DNA of 7,818 bases from Chromatocurvus sp046260215 (GCA_046260215.1 JBHEPQ010000078.1:1-7818); one strand, 5' to 3'. Positions 1 to 7,715 are shown, counted from the stretch's first letter. Notes: generated by a model from the sequence alone, not told the origin. Translations and numbers: made by a program.

Positions 1-514
1 GTAGAGCCGCGGCGTTACCTGCAGGTGGTTACCGGAGCACGGCAGGTGGGCAAGACCACCCTGGTGCAGCAGGTCGCCACTGAGCTACAGCGGAGGGTTC
101 GCTTTGTCAGCGCAGACGAACCTACCCTGCGAGATGGCGCATGGTTGCGCCAGCAGTGGGAAGCGGCTCGGCTGGAGGCAGTGCCCAAAGGCGCCCTTCT
201 AGTGGTCGACGAGGTGCAGAAAGTCGAGCAATGGTCTGAGACGGTAAAGCATCTCTGGGATGAGGATACGCGACAGGGTAGGCCATTGCAGGTTGTTCTA
301 CTGGCGCGAGAAAAACCGTGAAGTCGACTTTGTCTTGCGGGCGGGCAGGCGCCTACTGGCGATCGAGGTAAAGAGCGGGCGACGACACGACGCACTGCCG
401 GGGATGGCCGCATTCATCGACGCTTTTTCCCCGCATCGTACTCTGTTGGTGGGCGGCGATGGCATCGGACTGGAAGCCTTCCTGTCGCGTCCGGTGATGG
501 AGTGGCTGGAATAA
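1..514 (+). pseudogene. AAA+ ATPase / DUF4143 gene, internally deleted and frameshifted, 5' partial
   Basis: The frame is open from base 1, so the true start lies upstream. The N-terminal half has the P-loop GARQVGKT (bases 34-57) and a Walker B strand ending in VVDEVQ (Asp-Glu at 208-213), followed by WSETVKHLWDEDTRQGRPL. This is the pattern of AAA_14 ATPases fused to DUF4143. That frame ends at TGA 319-321. The next frame carries the family's C-terminus from about base 296: FYWREKNREVDFVL, then AIEVKSG, with the Asp and Glu-x-Lys spacing of PD-(D/E)XK nuclease folds, ending at TAA 512-514. The family middle is missing: sensor, arginine finger and first part of DUF4143, by my estimate close to 200 residues. 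The two halves meet near 285-305. Intact homologues are standalone accessory proteins of poorly defined role. Either fragment alone is unlikely to be active. The family call is firm; the deletion size is an estimate from memory of family length. Confidence 0.85.
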
Positions 515-515
515 T

Positions 516-554
516 GCGCGTTCCCTCGTTGCGGAACTGCGCTTGGCCCTTTTT
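516..554 (+). terminator. Possible rho-independent terminator between convergent genes
   Basis: Two bases after the pseudogene stop there is an inverted repeat: GCGC-GTTCC (516-524), an 8-nt loop, then GGAAC (533-537), one unpaired T, and GCGC (539-542). A run of five T follows at 550-554, but seven other bases (TTGGCCC) lie between stem and run, so the T-tract is not well placed. Read on the minus strand, the same hairpin lies just past the patatin stop and is followed only by ATTATT. It could weakly end transcription from both sides. The stem is clear; termination activity is inferred. Confidence 0.35.
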
Positions 555-565
555 CGCCCGCGCCG

Positions 566-2965
566 TCACAGGTCATTGGCATCCGCCTCCAGCGCGGCGA
601 TGAGATCACTGACCTCATGCAGGTGTGGCGCCTCCGCCTTGAGAATGGCCAGGAACAGCTGCTTTTTGATCGCGGTGAGTTCCAGGCCCGCCGCAACGGC
701 CTCGGGTACGGAGCTGCCGACAATGTCAACCAACCGCTCTGCGCCAGTGAGCCGACCCCAGAGGTAGTCGTTTTCCCGGAAGTGGCGCGAGAAGAAGGCG
801 CCAAAATTGCCGAACTGCACCCCTTTCAGCAATTCTCTGGCGCTACCGGTGCGCAAGGTATTTGCGTCGTCCACCGCAATGCGATCGACTTTGATCTCCT
901 CCAACGCATCCTGGCTTTGGCTCTGGGTGATGGGAAAGGTCAGTACGTCGTAATGCGCAAAGCCAAAATACGTCGCCAGAAGTTCCCGAATTAGAACAAC
1001 ATCTTTCACCTCCCGGCACCAGGCCGCCAGCTCCGCGTCCAGCGCGGCATCGAACGCCACCAGGTCCAGGCGTTCCCGCAGCTGTTCGAGGAAGGCATCG
1101 AGCTGATCAGCCTGCAGGGCAGCGCCGGCGTGCTGCAGTTCCTGGCTGCGCCAGTCCAGGTGCTCGCGCAGTTCCTCGGCGCGGCGGTACAGGCGCAGCT
1201 TGAGCCGGTCCAGATGGCCCGGCAGCCCTGCCACATGGCTGACGCCAGTCTCGGTATACAGCTCATTGCTGCGCCGGATAAGCAGCAGTACCCGGCGCAG
1301 GCGGTGGCGCAGGTCGTAGCCGCGCAGGAACAGCACCCAGGGTGCAGCCTCGCGATAGCGGGCGCTGTTCGCTGTCTCGCCCAGGGGGCGAATCTTCTTC
1401 ATCCTCGCCCAGGCCTGCACGTGTGCCACGGCTTCCACCCGGTTCAGGTCGCGCGCGCTGTGTTGAAGCAGCACCGCCAGCTCATCCAGCAGCCCCAGTA
1501 CCTTGAGCCGGGTGTAGCCCTCGTAGGCGTAGCCCGCATCGACGGCGGCGCGGGTATTGGCGTCGCTGCGCCAGCGGGCGATGGTGCCGGTGTCGGGCGC
1601 AGCGGTGAATTCCGCGTCGAGCCTGGCGTCCATGCTGGCGAGCACCTGGGCCCTGACCCCGTCGGCGACCTCCCGATGCAGGTGCACCTGCTCATTGAAA
1701 TGCGCGATCCATTCCAGGTCGTCGCGAATGGGCTGTTGCCGGGGGATAGTCGACAGGGCCCCCACGAGCGTCTTGAAGAAGCCGGGAATCTCGTGCTCGA
1801 TTTCCCGCTCTACCTCCGGGTTGGGTTCCAGGTAGACCAGGCGGCGATCGGTCTGGCGATGGGCCGGATGGCGCTGCACGGCATCGAGTGCCACCGACAC
1901 CGGCTTGTTCATCAGCACGCTGCCGTCGATGAAGGCCGCGTCCTCGGCAGTTTCCATGGCGCTGCGCGAGGTCTTGAACTGTTCCCCGATGAATGCGGGT
2001 CGTCCCTTCCAGTCCTGCCCGCGCTGCTTCAGCAGGGCGTCCATTTCCGGTAGCCGGGCCGGGGGGAAGGCGCCGGGAAAGCTGCTGGTGGCGCGGGCCG
2101 CGAACGCCAGCGACGGCAGTTGATCGCGCCCCAGCGCGGAGGTGCTTTCCCCGTCCCGGGTGTACTGGTGATGAAACTGGAACAGGTGGCGGTGTTCCCG
2201 CTCCCGGATCTCCGCCGGATCGTGCAGCGGAATGCTTTGTGGCTGGCCCCAGAAATCCGTGGTCGTGACAAACAGCTCCAGCGGCAGTCCCGGGGGCAGC
2301 AGGGCGTCCTGGCTGCCTGTCTGCTCCTCGCCCATGGCCTCCAATGCATCGAGCATCATCTCGCTCATGCGTGGGCCGGAAAACGGCGGCTCGAACCAGC
2401 GCGAGCGCATGAACAGCGACAGATTCCGCATGACCTCCGGGCTTTTGCCGGCAGTGCCGAGGCGGCGCGCTCTGCGGCGCTGCTGCAGCCCGGCGAGCCA
2501 GAACAGGGGTCGCATGTAGATTTTCGACAGGCGGCTGGCGCGCGCGTCGGGAGCGAGCAGCTCATCAACGTCCGCCAGCTTCAGCCACAGCTTGCGATGA
2601 TCATCCAGCGACAGATCGTACGCCAGCGCCCGCGCCAGCATAATGCCGTTGATGCCCCCCGCGGAGGCACCGGCAATGACATCCACCAGCACCCGCAGCC
2701 GCACCGTGCCACCGATCTGCTGCAGCAGCTTAAAGTAGACCGCCTCGGTGTCCAGCTCGCCGCGATGCCTGGCGACGTCGCGATAGCAGGTAGTGTCCGC
2801 AGCGTCCTCGCTCAGCTCATGGTAGGCGCGGGAGGCGCGCACCAGCTTGAGAATCTCACGGCTGATGCCGTGCATGTAGACTGCCAGTGAAACACCGCCA
2901 TAACACACCAGGGCGAGTCGCAGTTCGCGCTCCGGGATCGCGTCGGGTGTGTCGCCATCATGCAT
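566..2965 (-). CDS. Patatin-like phospholipase, DUF3376 type
   Basis: A 799-residue predicted patatin-fold lipid acyl hydrolase, third gene of the operon. ELRLALVCYGGVSLAVYMHG (residues 14-33) holds the glycine-rich oxyanion loop. IAGASAGGING contains the nucleophile elbow GASAG with Ser101. FIDGSVLMNKP supplies the catalytic Asp347 of the Ser-Asp dyad. ARATSSFPGAFPP (about 290-302) is another conserved patatin block. The long C-terminal half matches the DUF3376 type: FFKTLVGALSTIP at 396-408 and the block FFSRHFRENDYLWGRL near 724-739. I chose ATG 2965 because the family normally begins just before the oxyanion loop; an upstream ATG at 3040 would only add an arginine-rich stretch from inside the neighbouring gene. 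The start overlaps the upstream stop (ATGCATGA) and has no strong ribosome site, so translation probably depends on coupling. No signal peptide or membrane helix is seen, so the protein should be cytosolic and reach lipids peripherally. The natural substrate is unknown. Confidence 0.9.
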   Translation of the reverse strand: MHDGDTPDAIPERELRLALVCYGGVSLAVYMHGISREILKLVRASRAYHELSEDAADTTCYRDVARHRGELDTEAVYFKLLQQIGGTVRLRVLVDVIAGASAGGINGIMLARALAYDLSLDDHRKLWLKLADVDELLAPDARASRLSKIYMRPLFWLAGLQQRRRARRLGTAGKSPEVMRNLSLFMRSRWFEPPFSGPRMSEMMLDALEAMGEEQTGSQDALLPPGLPLELFVTTTDFWGQPQSIPLHDPAEIREREHRHLFQFHHQYTRDGESTSALGRDQLPSLAFAARATSSFPGAFPPARLPEMDALLKQRGQDWKGRPAFIGEQFKTSRSAMETAEDAAFIDGSVLMNKPVSVALDAVQRHPAHRQTDRRLVYLEPNPEVEREIEHEIPGFFKTLVGALSTIPRQQPIRDDLEWIAHFNEQVHLHREVADGVRAQVLASMDARLDAEFTAAPDTGTIARWRSDANTRAAVDAGYAYEGYTRLKVLGLLDELAVLLQHSARDLNRVEAVAHVQAWARMKKIRPLGETANSARYREAAPWVLFLRGYDLRHRLRRVLLLIRRSNELYTETGVSHVAGLPGHLDRLKLRLYRRAEELREHLDWRSQELQHAGAALQADQLDAFLEQLRERLDLVAFDAALDAELAAWCREVKDVVLIRELLATYFGFAHYDVLTFPITQSQSQDALEEIKVDRIAVDDANTLRTGSARELLKGVQFGNFGAFFSRHFRENDYLWGRLTGAERLVDIVGSSVPEAVAAGLELTAIKKQLFLAILKAEAPHLHEVSDLIAALEADANDL

Positions 2966-4199
2966 GGCGGGGCGCCGTCGCCTGTTTTCCCATCGCCATG
3001 TTTCCCGCTGCCATGAGAAAATGCCGCAGTAGCTCGGCATTCTGCCCCTGCAGCTGCGCCCGCAAAGTCATCTCCCGTGGACCGCCATCAGCGGACTGGC
3101 GTCGCAGGCTGATCAGCGCCAGCAGTGTCGCGAAATCCGCCGGTGCCTCATCCATGTTGCATCGCGGGTTATCGGCCAGATGCGCCAGGCCGGGCCGCTG
3201 AAGCAAAGCCCATGACGGAAACGACCTGACGGGCATTTCAGGCTCGATAGTCTGGAACGCTTCCCATAGCTGGCGCAGCTCGGGATGGCTGTTGTCCAGC
3301 GCATCCTCATTGCCCGGGTGCCACCACAGCAGGGTGAACCAGCTCCACCAGCCAGCAGGGTCACGCTGCCTGTCACAGGCCTCGGCGTGACGCTGCAGGA
3401 GTATCGGGTAGCTGCGCCAGTGCTGTTCGTGCTCGATAGCGTCGCGCGCCCCCGTCCAGTCCAGTGCCCGGGCCGCGGTATAGCTGGCATGCAGGCGGGG
3501 TGCCTCATTGCTGAACGGAGTCTCCTCCAGCGCCCGGGACAGTCGACGCCAGTGCGGCACCAGATACTGGCGGCTCGCCGCGATACCGAGAAGCCGCTCT
3601 ACCGCGGGCACCAGCGTATGCTGTAACTGCGACAGCGCCTGTGCCACGTCGGTCGGTTCTTGTTCCAGCTCTTGCAGTGCCGCGGTCAGAACGTCGAGAT
3701 CGCCGAGGCGCGTATCATCGGGTGCCATATCCGTGAGCCTGTCCAGTCGACGTCGCGCCGTGGTGATATCCCTGCTCAGCACGGCCTCGATGATGCCGTT
3801 ACACAGCGCGGTCGCCGGGCTGTCGGTGAACAGATCCATCTGCGGCAGATCTTCGGGTTTGCGGTAAGTTCTGCGAAACAGTTCATCCAGTGCATCGCTG
3901 GCACTGAAACGCAGCGCGCCGCCGGCATCATCGGTGTCGCCTGTCCCCCAGCGCGCGTAGGGCATGTCGACCGCTTGCCAGCCGCGCCGCTCCAGGTATC
4001 GTGCGGCATGCCGCAGGAGGTCGCAGACCTGCTGGGGGTCGCCGAACAGTGCCTCATCCAGGCGGTCGATTTCACCGTTGCGCCAGGCCTCATAATCCGC
4101 GTAGTCGAGACGTGCCTCCTGCAACAGCAGCTCCAGCGGCACGTATTCGCCCTGCTCCAGCAGCAGTTCGTCCACGCGTAACTCGATCTCACCTGTCAT
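2958..4199 (-). CDS. Unrecognised helix-rich protein, middle gene of the SNF2-patatin operon
   Basis: A 413-residue soluble protein that I cannot assign to a named family. The N-terminus has an acidic, leucine-rich segment followed by LELLLQEARLDYADYEAWRN (residues 22-41) and a helix running to about residue 72 (LLRHAARYLERRGW). A DYExWR-like motif of this kind seems familiar from other bacterial hypothetical proteins, but I know no function for it. The rest is amphipathic, Leu/Ala/Arg/Glu-rich and probably all helical, possibly a TPR-like solenoid. A strikingly tryptophan-rich patch, GWWSWFTLLWWHPG, lies at 283-296. There is no signal peptide, convincing membrane helix, P-loop or metal-binding cluster. 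ATG 4199 is preferred over the upstream ATG at 4448: it overlaps the SNF2 stop as ATGA and has a GGAGGG ribosome site nine bases upstream, whereas the extension is arginine/proline-rich antisense-like sequence. The position suggests an adaptor or regulator between the ATPase and the lipase; this is inference. Confidence 0.85.
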   Translation of the reverse strand: MTGEIELRVDELLLEQGEYVPLELLLQEARLDYADYEAWRNGEIDRLDEALFGDPQQVCDLLRHAARYLERRGWQAVDMPYARWGTGDTDDAGGALRFSASDALDELFRRTYRKPEDLPQMDLFTDSPATALCNGIIEAVLSRDITTARRRLDRLTDMAPDDTRLGDLDVLTAALQELEQEPTDVAQALSQLQHTLVPAVERLLGIAASRQYLVPHWRRLSRALEETPFSNEAPRLHASYTAARALDWTGARDAIEHEQHWRSYPILLQRHAEACDRQRDPAGWWSWFTLLWWHPGNEDALDNSHPELRQLWEAFQTIEPEMPVRSFPSWALLQRPGLAHLADNPRCNMDEAPADFATLLALISLRRQSADGGPREMTLRAQLQGQNAELLRHFLMAAGNMAMGKQATAPRHA

Positions 4200-7100
4200 T
4201 GGCGAGTTCCCTCCGCCTTCGATCCCACAGCAGCGAACAGCTGTTCCACGGCATCGCTGTCCCATTGCGGTTCGTGCTGTCCGTCGCCCCGGTACAGGCT
4301 GTCGGCGAGGGCCTGTTTGCGCTGCTGCATGTGGTGTATTTTTTCCTCCACGGTGCCGGCGCAGATCAGTTTGTAAACGAATACCGGCTGTCGCTGGCCG
4401 ATGCGGTGGGCACGGTCGGTGGCCTGGCGTTCCGCCGCGGGATTCCACCAGGGGTCATAGTGAATGACTGTGTCTGCGGCGGTCAGGTTGAGGCCCGTCC
4501 CGCCCGCTTTCAGGCTGATCAGAAACAGCGGTACCTCTCCTGACTGGAAGCGCGCCACCGCTTGCTCGCGACGGCGGGTGCGCCCGGTCAGCGTGATGTA
4601 GGGCAGCCCCGCTGCCTGCAGCTCCTGTGCAATCAGGTCGAGCATGGTCGTGAACTGGGAGAAGATCAGGATGCGCCGCCCATCCTCCAGCATGCCGGGG
4701 ATGAGCTGCATCAGGAGATCGAGCTTGGCGGAGCCGGGCACCGGCCCGTCCGGCAGTCCCTTGACCAGACGCGGGTCACAACAGGTCTGGCGCAGTTTGA
4801 GCAGGGCATCCAGAATCACGATCTGGCTGCGCGCCAGTCCCTGGCGGGTGATTTCGTCCCGCACCTTGCGATGCAGGGCCAGGCGGAGGGTGTCGTAGAG
4901 TTCCCATTGCCGATCCGACAGCGTGGCGTGCCGAAGTATCTCGGTCTTGTCCGGCAATTCAGTGGCCACCTGCTGCTTGGTGCGGCGCAACAGAAAGGGG
5001 CTGATGGTGCCGCGCAGGCGCTGCAGGGCGACGTCGCTGCGGCGCTTCTCTATCGGGTTGCGTAGGTTGCGGGTGAAATCCCTGCGACTGCCTAGCAGGC
5101 CCGGCATCAGCAGGTCGAACATGGACCACAGTTCATCCAGATGGTTCTCCACCGGGGTGCCGGACAGGCACAGTCGATGGCGGGCGTCGAGCTCCCGGAC
5201 CAGCCGGCTGGCCTGCGCCCGCGGATTCTTGATCATCTGTGCCTCGTCGAGAATCAGCAGGTGAAAGGACTGTGCCAGAAGCACCTGGCGGTCCCGGGCC
5301 AGCAGGGGATAGGTGGTCAGCACAAGATCGTACTGGTCGATTTCTCCGAAATAGTCCTTGCGCCGCGGGCCATGCAGTGTCAGCACCTTTAATTGCGGCG
5401 TGAATCGCCGGGCTTCCTCGCGCCAGTTGAACATGAGGCTGGTGGGCGCAACCACCAGGCTCGGATGCCGCGCGCGCCCGGATTCCTTCTCCAGCAATAC
5501 ATGCGCCAGGGACTGCAGGGTCTTTCCGAGCCCCATGTCGTCCGCAAGGATGCCCCCGAAACCGAACTCGCGCAGGAACTGCAGCCAGTTCAGCCCCGCC
5601 TGCTGATAGGGACGCAGCGTGCCGGTAAATCCGCTCGGGGGCAGCGCGGCTGGAATTTCCTCCAGCCCCCGCAGGCGGAGCAGCATGGCCGCCGCGTCAC
5701 CGTTGCTCCGCCACTGCAGCGGTTCTGCACTGGTTTCAGTACCTGCATCCAGGCTGGAAAGCCGCAGCAGTTGCGCCCGGTTCACGGCCAGGCGGTCTTC
5801 CGGTGCGGCGGGCGGGCTTCCGCCAAGGATGTCCATCAGCGTGCGCAGAATCGGCATCATTCGCTCTGCTGGAAGACGCAGTAAGCGTTCCAGCCCTACA
5901 TCGTCGGTGTAGGGAAGCAGCATGTGCTCCGCCGGGGGCGCGTCGGCTTCCAGCGCGGTGCGTGGCGTGTCATGCAGGATATCCAGCAGTGCCGGCAGCA
6001 GGGGCACCGTCTGCCCCCCTACCTGGACCTGTAGCGCAACGCTGAAGTCGTCGCCGCCGGCGGATTCGTCGATGTCACAGATCCAGGCCGAGACCTCGTC
6101 AAGGCGGAAGCGGAAATCATCGAAATCAACCTGCCAGCCCTGCTCGCGCAGCGCGGGGAGATCCCGGTGCTGAAAGTCCAGCCAGGGTTCAGCGTCATCG
6201 ATAAGCAGGGAGTGCTCACGGGGGGTAAACCAGGCCTGGCCGTCCGGGGGTTCGATGTCGTGGTCGCGAACAAGACCTGCCTTTGACAGCTGTTTGACTG
6301 CCGCTTTCTCCGCCTTGTGGTCGCGGCGCACGCGCAGGACGTCGCCGTCCTGCAGCCGGGTGTCCGGCGCGTCCGGATCCAGCAGGAGACCGTCGTAATC
6401 GAAGCGCAGGCGCGCGTAATCCAGATAAGATTCCAGGCCCAGAAAATCGGCGGGGTCGAGCGCCCGGGTAACCAGCGTAAGTAGCGGCACGGGGCGAACG
6501 GCTGGCTGCTCCGTTATCTCATACGCAAGCGGCAGGGGCAGATTCGGATCGTCGTAGCGGTCCTGCAATGCCCGCGCGAATTCCGCCGCCCTGCCAGGCG
6601 CAACCGGCGCGGTGGACAACAGTTCAGCTATCGCCCTTGCAGGCAGCTCGCAATGCGCCGCGCCTACCTCGCCCGAGGCGGCGTCGATATACCATGGTGC
6701 CGATAATTGCACGAGATCCGCCGGCGGCTCCAGACTCGCCACCACAGACTGATAACCGGCCTTGTCGCTGATCCAGCGCAGCTGCAGATCGCGCCGATTA
6801 CCGGGATGCACTGGGCGCAGGCTGTTTTCCGATTCCCCGATTCGGCAGCGCCCCGTGTCGATCAGCGCCTGCAGCGACGCATCGTGACCGGGTCCATCGA
6901 CCATCAGCCCGCCGTACCTGTCGGACGGCAGCTGTCGCAGCCAGGGCATCAGCGCCAGGTCTTCTGCTTGCAGGAACGCCGGCGGCGTGCCACTGCGTGA
7001 GCGCGGAATCTGGTAGGCGCGGCCGAGTCTGTAGTCGCCATTTTTCAACTGTCTGGCAACGATCGGCTCCACGTGCAGACCCTCGTCATCCGGATGCAGC

Positions 7101-7513
7101 AGGTAGAGCAACGCGTGCGCCGAGCTCCGCTTGGCCGCAACCCCGGTTTTCTCAGCGCCCGCCCGCGAAGCGCCGCCTTTGCCGGAAGCGAGCAAGGAGT
7201 CGTCCGCCGCGACGGCTTCTGGCAGGGCACCCTGATCCTGCAGAGCCTGCAGCAACAGCGCGACCACGTGTTCGCAGTTGCTCTTCTGGCGGCAGCTGCA
7301 CTCGCCATGCAGGGAGATGCCCGCGTCCTCACCGAGGGTCCGTACGTACACGCGCATGGACCTGCTGTACCCGTCACGGACGATACCACTGACGATCTCG
7401 CCGCCGCGCTGCACACTGGGTGCGGTTGCCCGTCCCTCACTGAAATACTTAGTGCCCAGCTTGAAGATGTCTTCGCGGGTTGATTCTTCGATATCGGAAT
7501 AGGAGAAAAGCAT
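4196..7513 (-). CDS. SWIM zinc-finger SNF2-family DNA-dependent ATPase/helicase
   Basis: A 1105-residue protein, first gene of the operon. A SWIM zinc finger lies near the N-terminus: Cys72-x-Cys74, Cys80-x-His82. A glycine/alanine-rich linker follows at about 108-130. A long middle region (about 135-620) has no motif I recognise. The SNF2 motor then shows LRPYQQAGLNWL (633-644), motif I DDMGLGKT (658-665), Ia VVAPTSLMFNW, II DEAQ (756-759), III SGTP (784-787), LLRRTK (841-846), IV ILIFSQF (948-954), V KAGGTGLNLTAAD (1002-1014) and VI QATDRAHRIGQ (1030-1040). Every catalytic residue looks intact, so ATP-driven translocation on duplex DNA, or remodelling of protein-DNA complexes, is the expected activity; strand unwinding is less likely for SNF2 enzymes. 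The SWIM finger may bind DNA or a partner protein. ATG 7513 is the only sensible start; the site before it is weak (CTCTGAG). The two-domain SWIM-SNF2 architecture is common in bacteria, mostly with unknown roles. Confidence 0.95.
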   Translation of the reverse strand: MLFSYSDIEESTREDIFKLGTKYFSEGRATAPSVQRGGEIVSGIVRDGYSRSMRVYVRTLGEDAGISLHGECSCRQKSNCEHVVALLLQALQDQGALPEAVAADDSLLASGKGGASRAGAEKTGVAAKRSSAHALLYLLHPDDEGLHVEPIVARQLKNGDYRLGRAYQIPRSRSGTPPAFLQAEDLALMPWLRQLPSDRYGGLMVDGPGHDASLQALIDTGRCRIGESENSLRPVHPGNRRDLQLRWISDKAGYQSVVASLEPPADLVQLSAPWYIDAASGEVGAAHCELPARAIAELLSTAPVAPGRAAEFARALQDRYDDPNLPLPLAYEITEQPAVRPVPLLTLVTRALDPADFLGLESYLDYARLRFDYDGLLLDPDAPDTRLQDGDVLRVRRDHKAEKAAVKQLSKAGLVRDHDIEPPDGQAWFTPREHSLLIDDAEPWLDFQHRDLPALREQGWQVDFDDFRFRLDEVSAWICDIDESAGGDDFSVALQVQVGGQTVPLLPALLDILHDTPRTALEADAPPAEHMLLPYTDDVGLERLLRLPAERMMPILRTLMDILGGSPPAAPEDRLAVNRAQLLRLSSLDAGTETSAEPLQWRSNGDAAAMLLRLRGLEEIPAALPPSGFTGTLRPYQQAGLNWLQFLREFGFGGILADDMGLGKTLQSLAHVLLEKESGRARHPSLVVAPTSLMFNWREEARRFTPQLKVLTLHGPRRKDYFGEIDQYDLVLTTYPLLARDRQVLLAQSFHLLILDEAQMIKNPRAQASRLVRELDARHRLCLSGTPVENHLDELWSMFDLLMPGLLGSRRDFTRNLRNPIEKRRSDVALQRLRGTISPFLLRRTKQQVATELPDKTEILRHATLSDRQWELYDTLRLALHRKVRDEITRQGLARSQIVILDALLKLRQTCCDPRLVKGLPDGPVPGSAKLDLLMQLIPGMLEDGRRILIFSQFTTMLDLIAQELQAAGLPYITLTGRTRRREQAVARFQSGEVPLFLISLKAGGTGLNLTAADTVIHYDPWWNPAAERQATDRAHRIGQRQPVFVYKLICAGTVEEKIHHMQQRKQALADSLYRGDGQHEPQWDSDAVEQLFAAVGSKAEGTRQ
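4209..4214 (-). promoter_or_regulatory. Ribosome binding site of the middle gene
   Basis: GGAGGG on the minus strand ends nine bases before ATG 4199 and lies inside the last codons of the SNF2 gene. Together with the ATGA overlap it settles the start of the middle gene and points to translational coupling. Confidence 0.7.
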
Positions 7514-7634
7514 CGCTCAGAGGCTATACAGGGGATGAATAGGTTGCATTGTTGCTCCGCGTATCAGAACCCGTCCAGTATGCGGTGTACCCCTGCAGAT
7601 ACAAGCGGCATGCCAGGAACGCCGGGCAACTAGC
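7514..7634 (-). promoter_or_regulatory. Upstream region of the SNF2 operon; weak promoter candidates only
   Basis: No gene is seen here. The operon promoter is expected in this stretch on the minus strand, but no strong sigma-70 match stands out. One candidate is TGGACG (7572-7577) and AACAAT (7548-7553), 18 bases apart, each with four of six consensus bases. TATAGC (7523-7528) also resembles a -10 box, but it lies almost on the start codon and has no good -35 partner. I found no clear operator palindrome. Confidence 0.25.
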
Positions 7635-7715
7635 CTAAAAACAGCCGGGGAGATCCGGCACTGAGACGCCTTAGGCGCTGTCTTTGTCGTGGTGTACGAC
7701 GACTGGATATTTCAT
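7635..7715 (-). pseudogene. HicB-family antitoxin remnant with two in-frame stops
   Basis: From ATG 7715 the minus strand reads MKYPVVVHHDKDSA, then TAA (7673-7671), then GVSVPDLPGCF in the same frame, then TAG (7637-7635). Joined, this is the start of a HicB antitoxin, whose family pattern is M-x-YPVVIHKD-x-SAYGVTVPDLPGCFSAGDT. The first stop replaces the Tyr codon and the second falls at the Ser after GCF. Beyond that no resemblance remains, so most of the gene, including any C-terminal DNA-binding domain, is lost. A good ribosome site (AGGGAG, 7725-7730) is still present seven bases before the ATG, suggesting fairly recent decay. HicB normally neutralises the HicA mRNA-cleaving toxin and represses its own operon; this fragment cannot. 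It is too short for ordinary gene callers. The family match is strong over 26 codons. Confidence 0.8.

Noticed and set aside
260..514. Separate 84-codon gene starting at ATG 260
   Set aside because: Its first codons overlap the ATPase frame without homology; only from about base 296 does it match the C-terminus of the DUF4143 family, so it is the second half of the broken gene.
1130..2053. Long plus-strand open frame (307 codons) inside the patatin gene
   Set aside because: It lies entirely antisense to a gene with clear patatin and DUF3376 motifs; its product is Gln/Val/Gly-rich with no recognisable domain, as expected of an antisense shadow in high-GC DNA.
2120..2890. Plus-strand open frame of 256 codons antisense to the patatin N-terminus
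   Set aside because: It covers the reverse complement of the catalytic region and shows no family signature or ribosome site of note.
4200..4448. 83-codon N-terminal extension of the middle gene from an upstream ATG
   Set aside because: It would lie wholly within the SNF2 gene in another frame, is Arg/Pro-rich, and competes with a start that has both an ATGA overlap and a GGAGGG site.
7636..7659. Stand-alone rho-independent terminator for an upstream minus-strand gene
   Set aside because: The hairpin and T-run are codons of the HicB PDLPGCF motif, so it is not listed as a dedicated terminator; possible incidental activity is noted as a finding.
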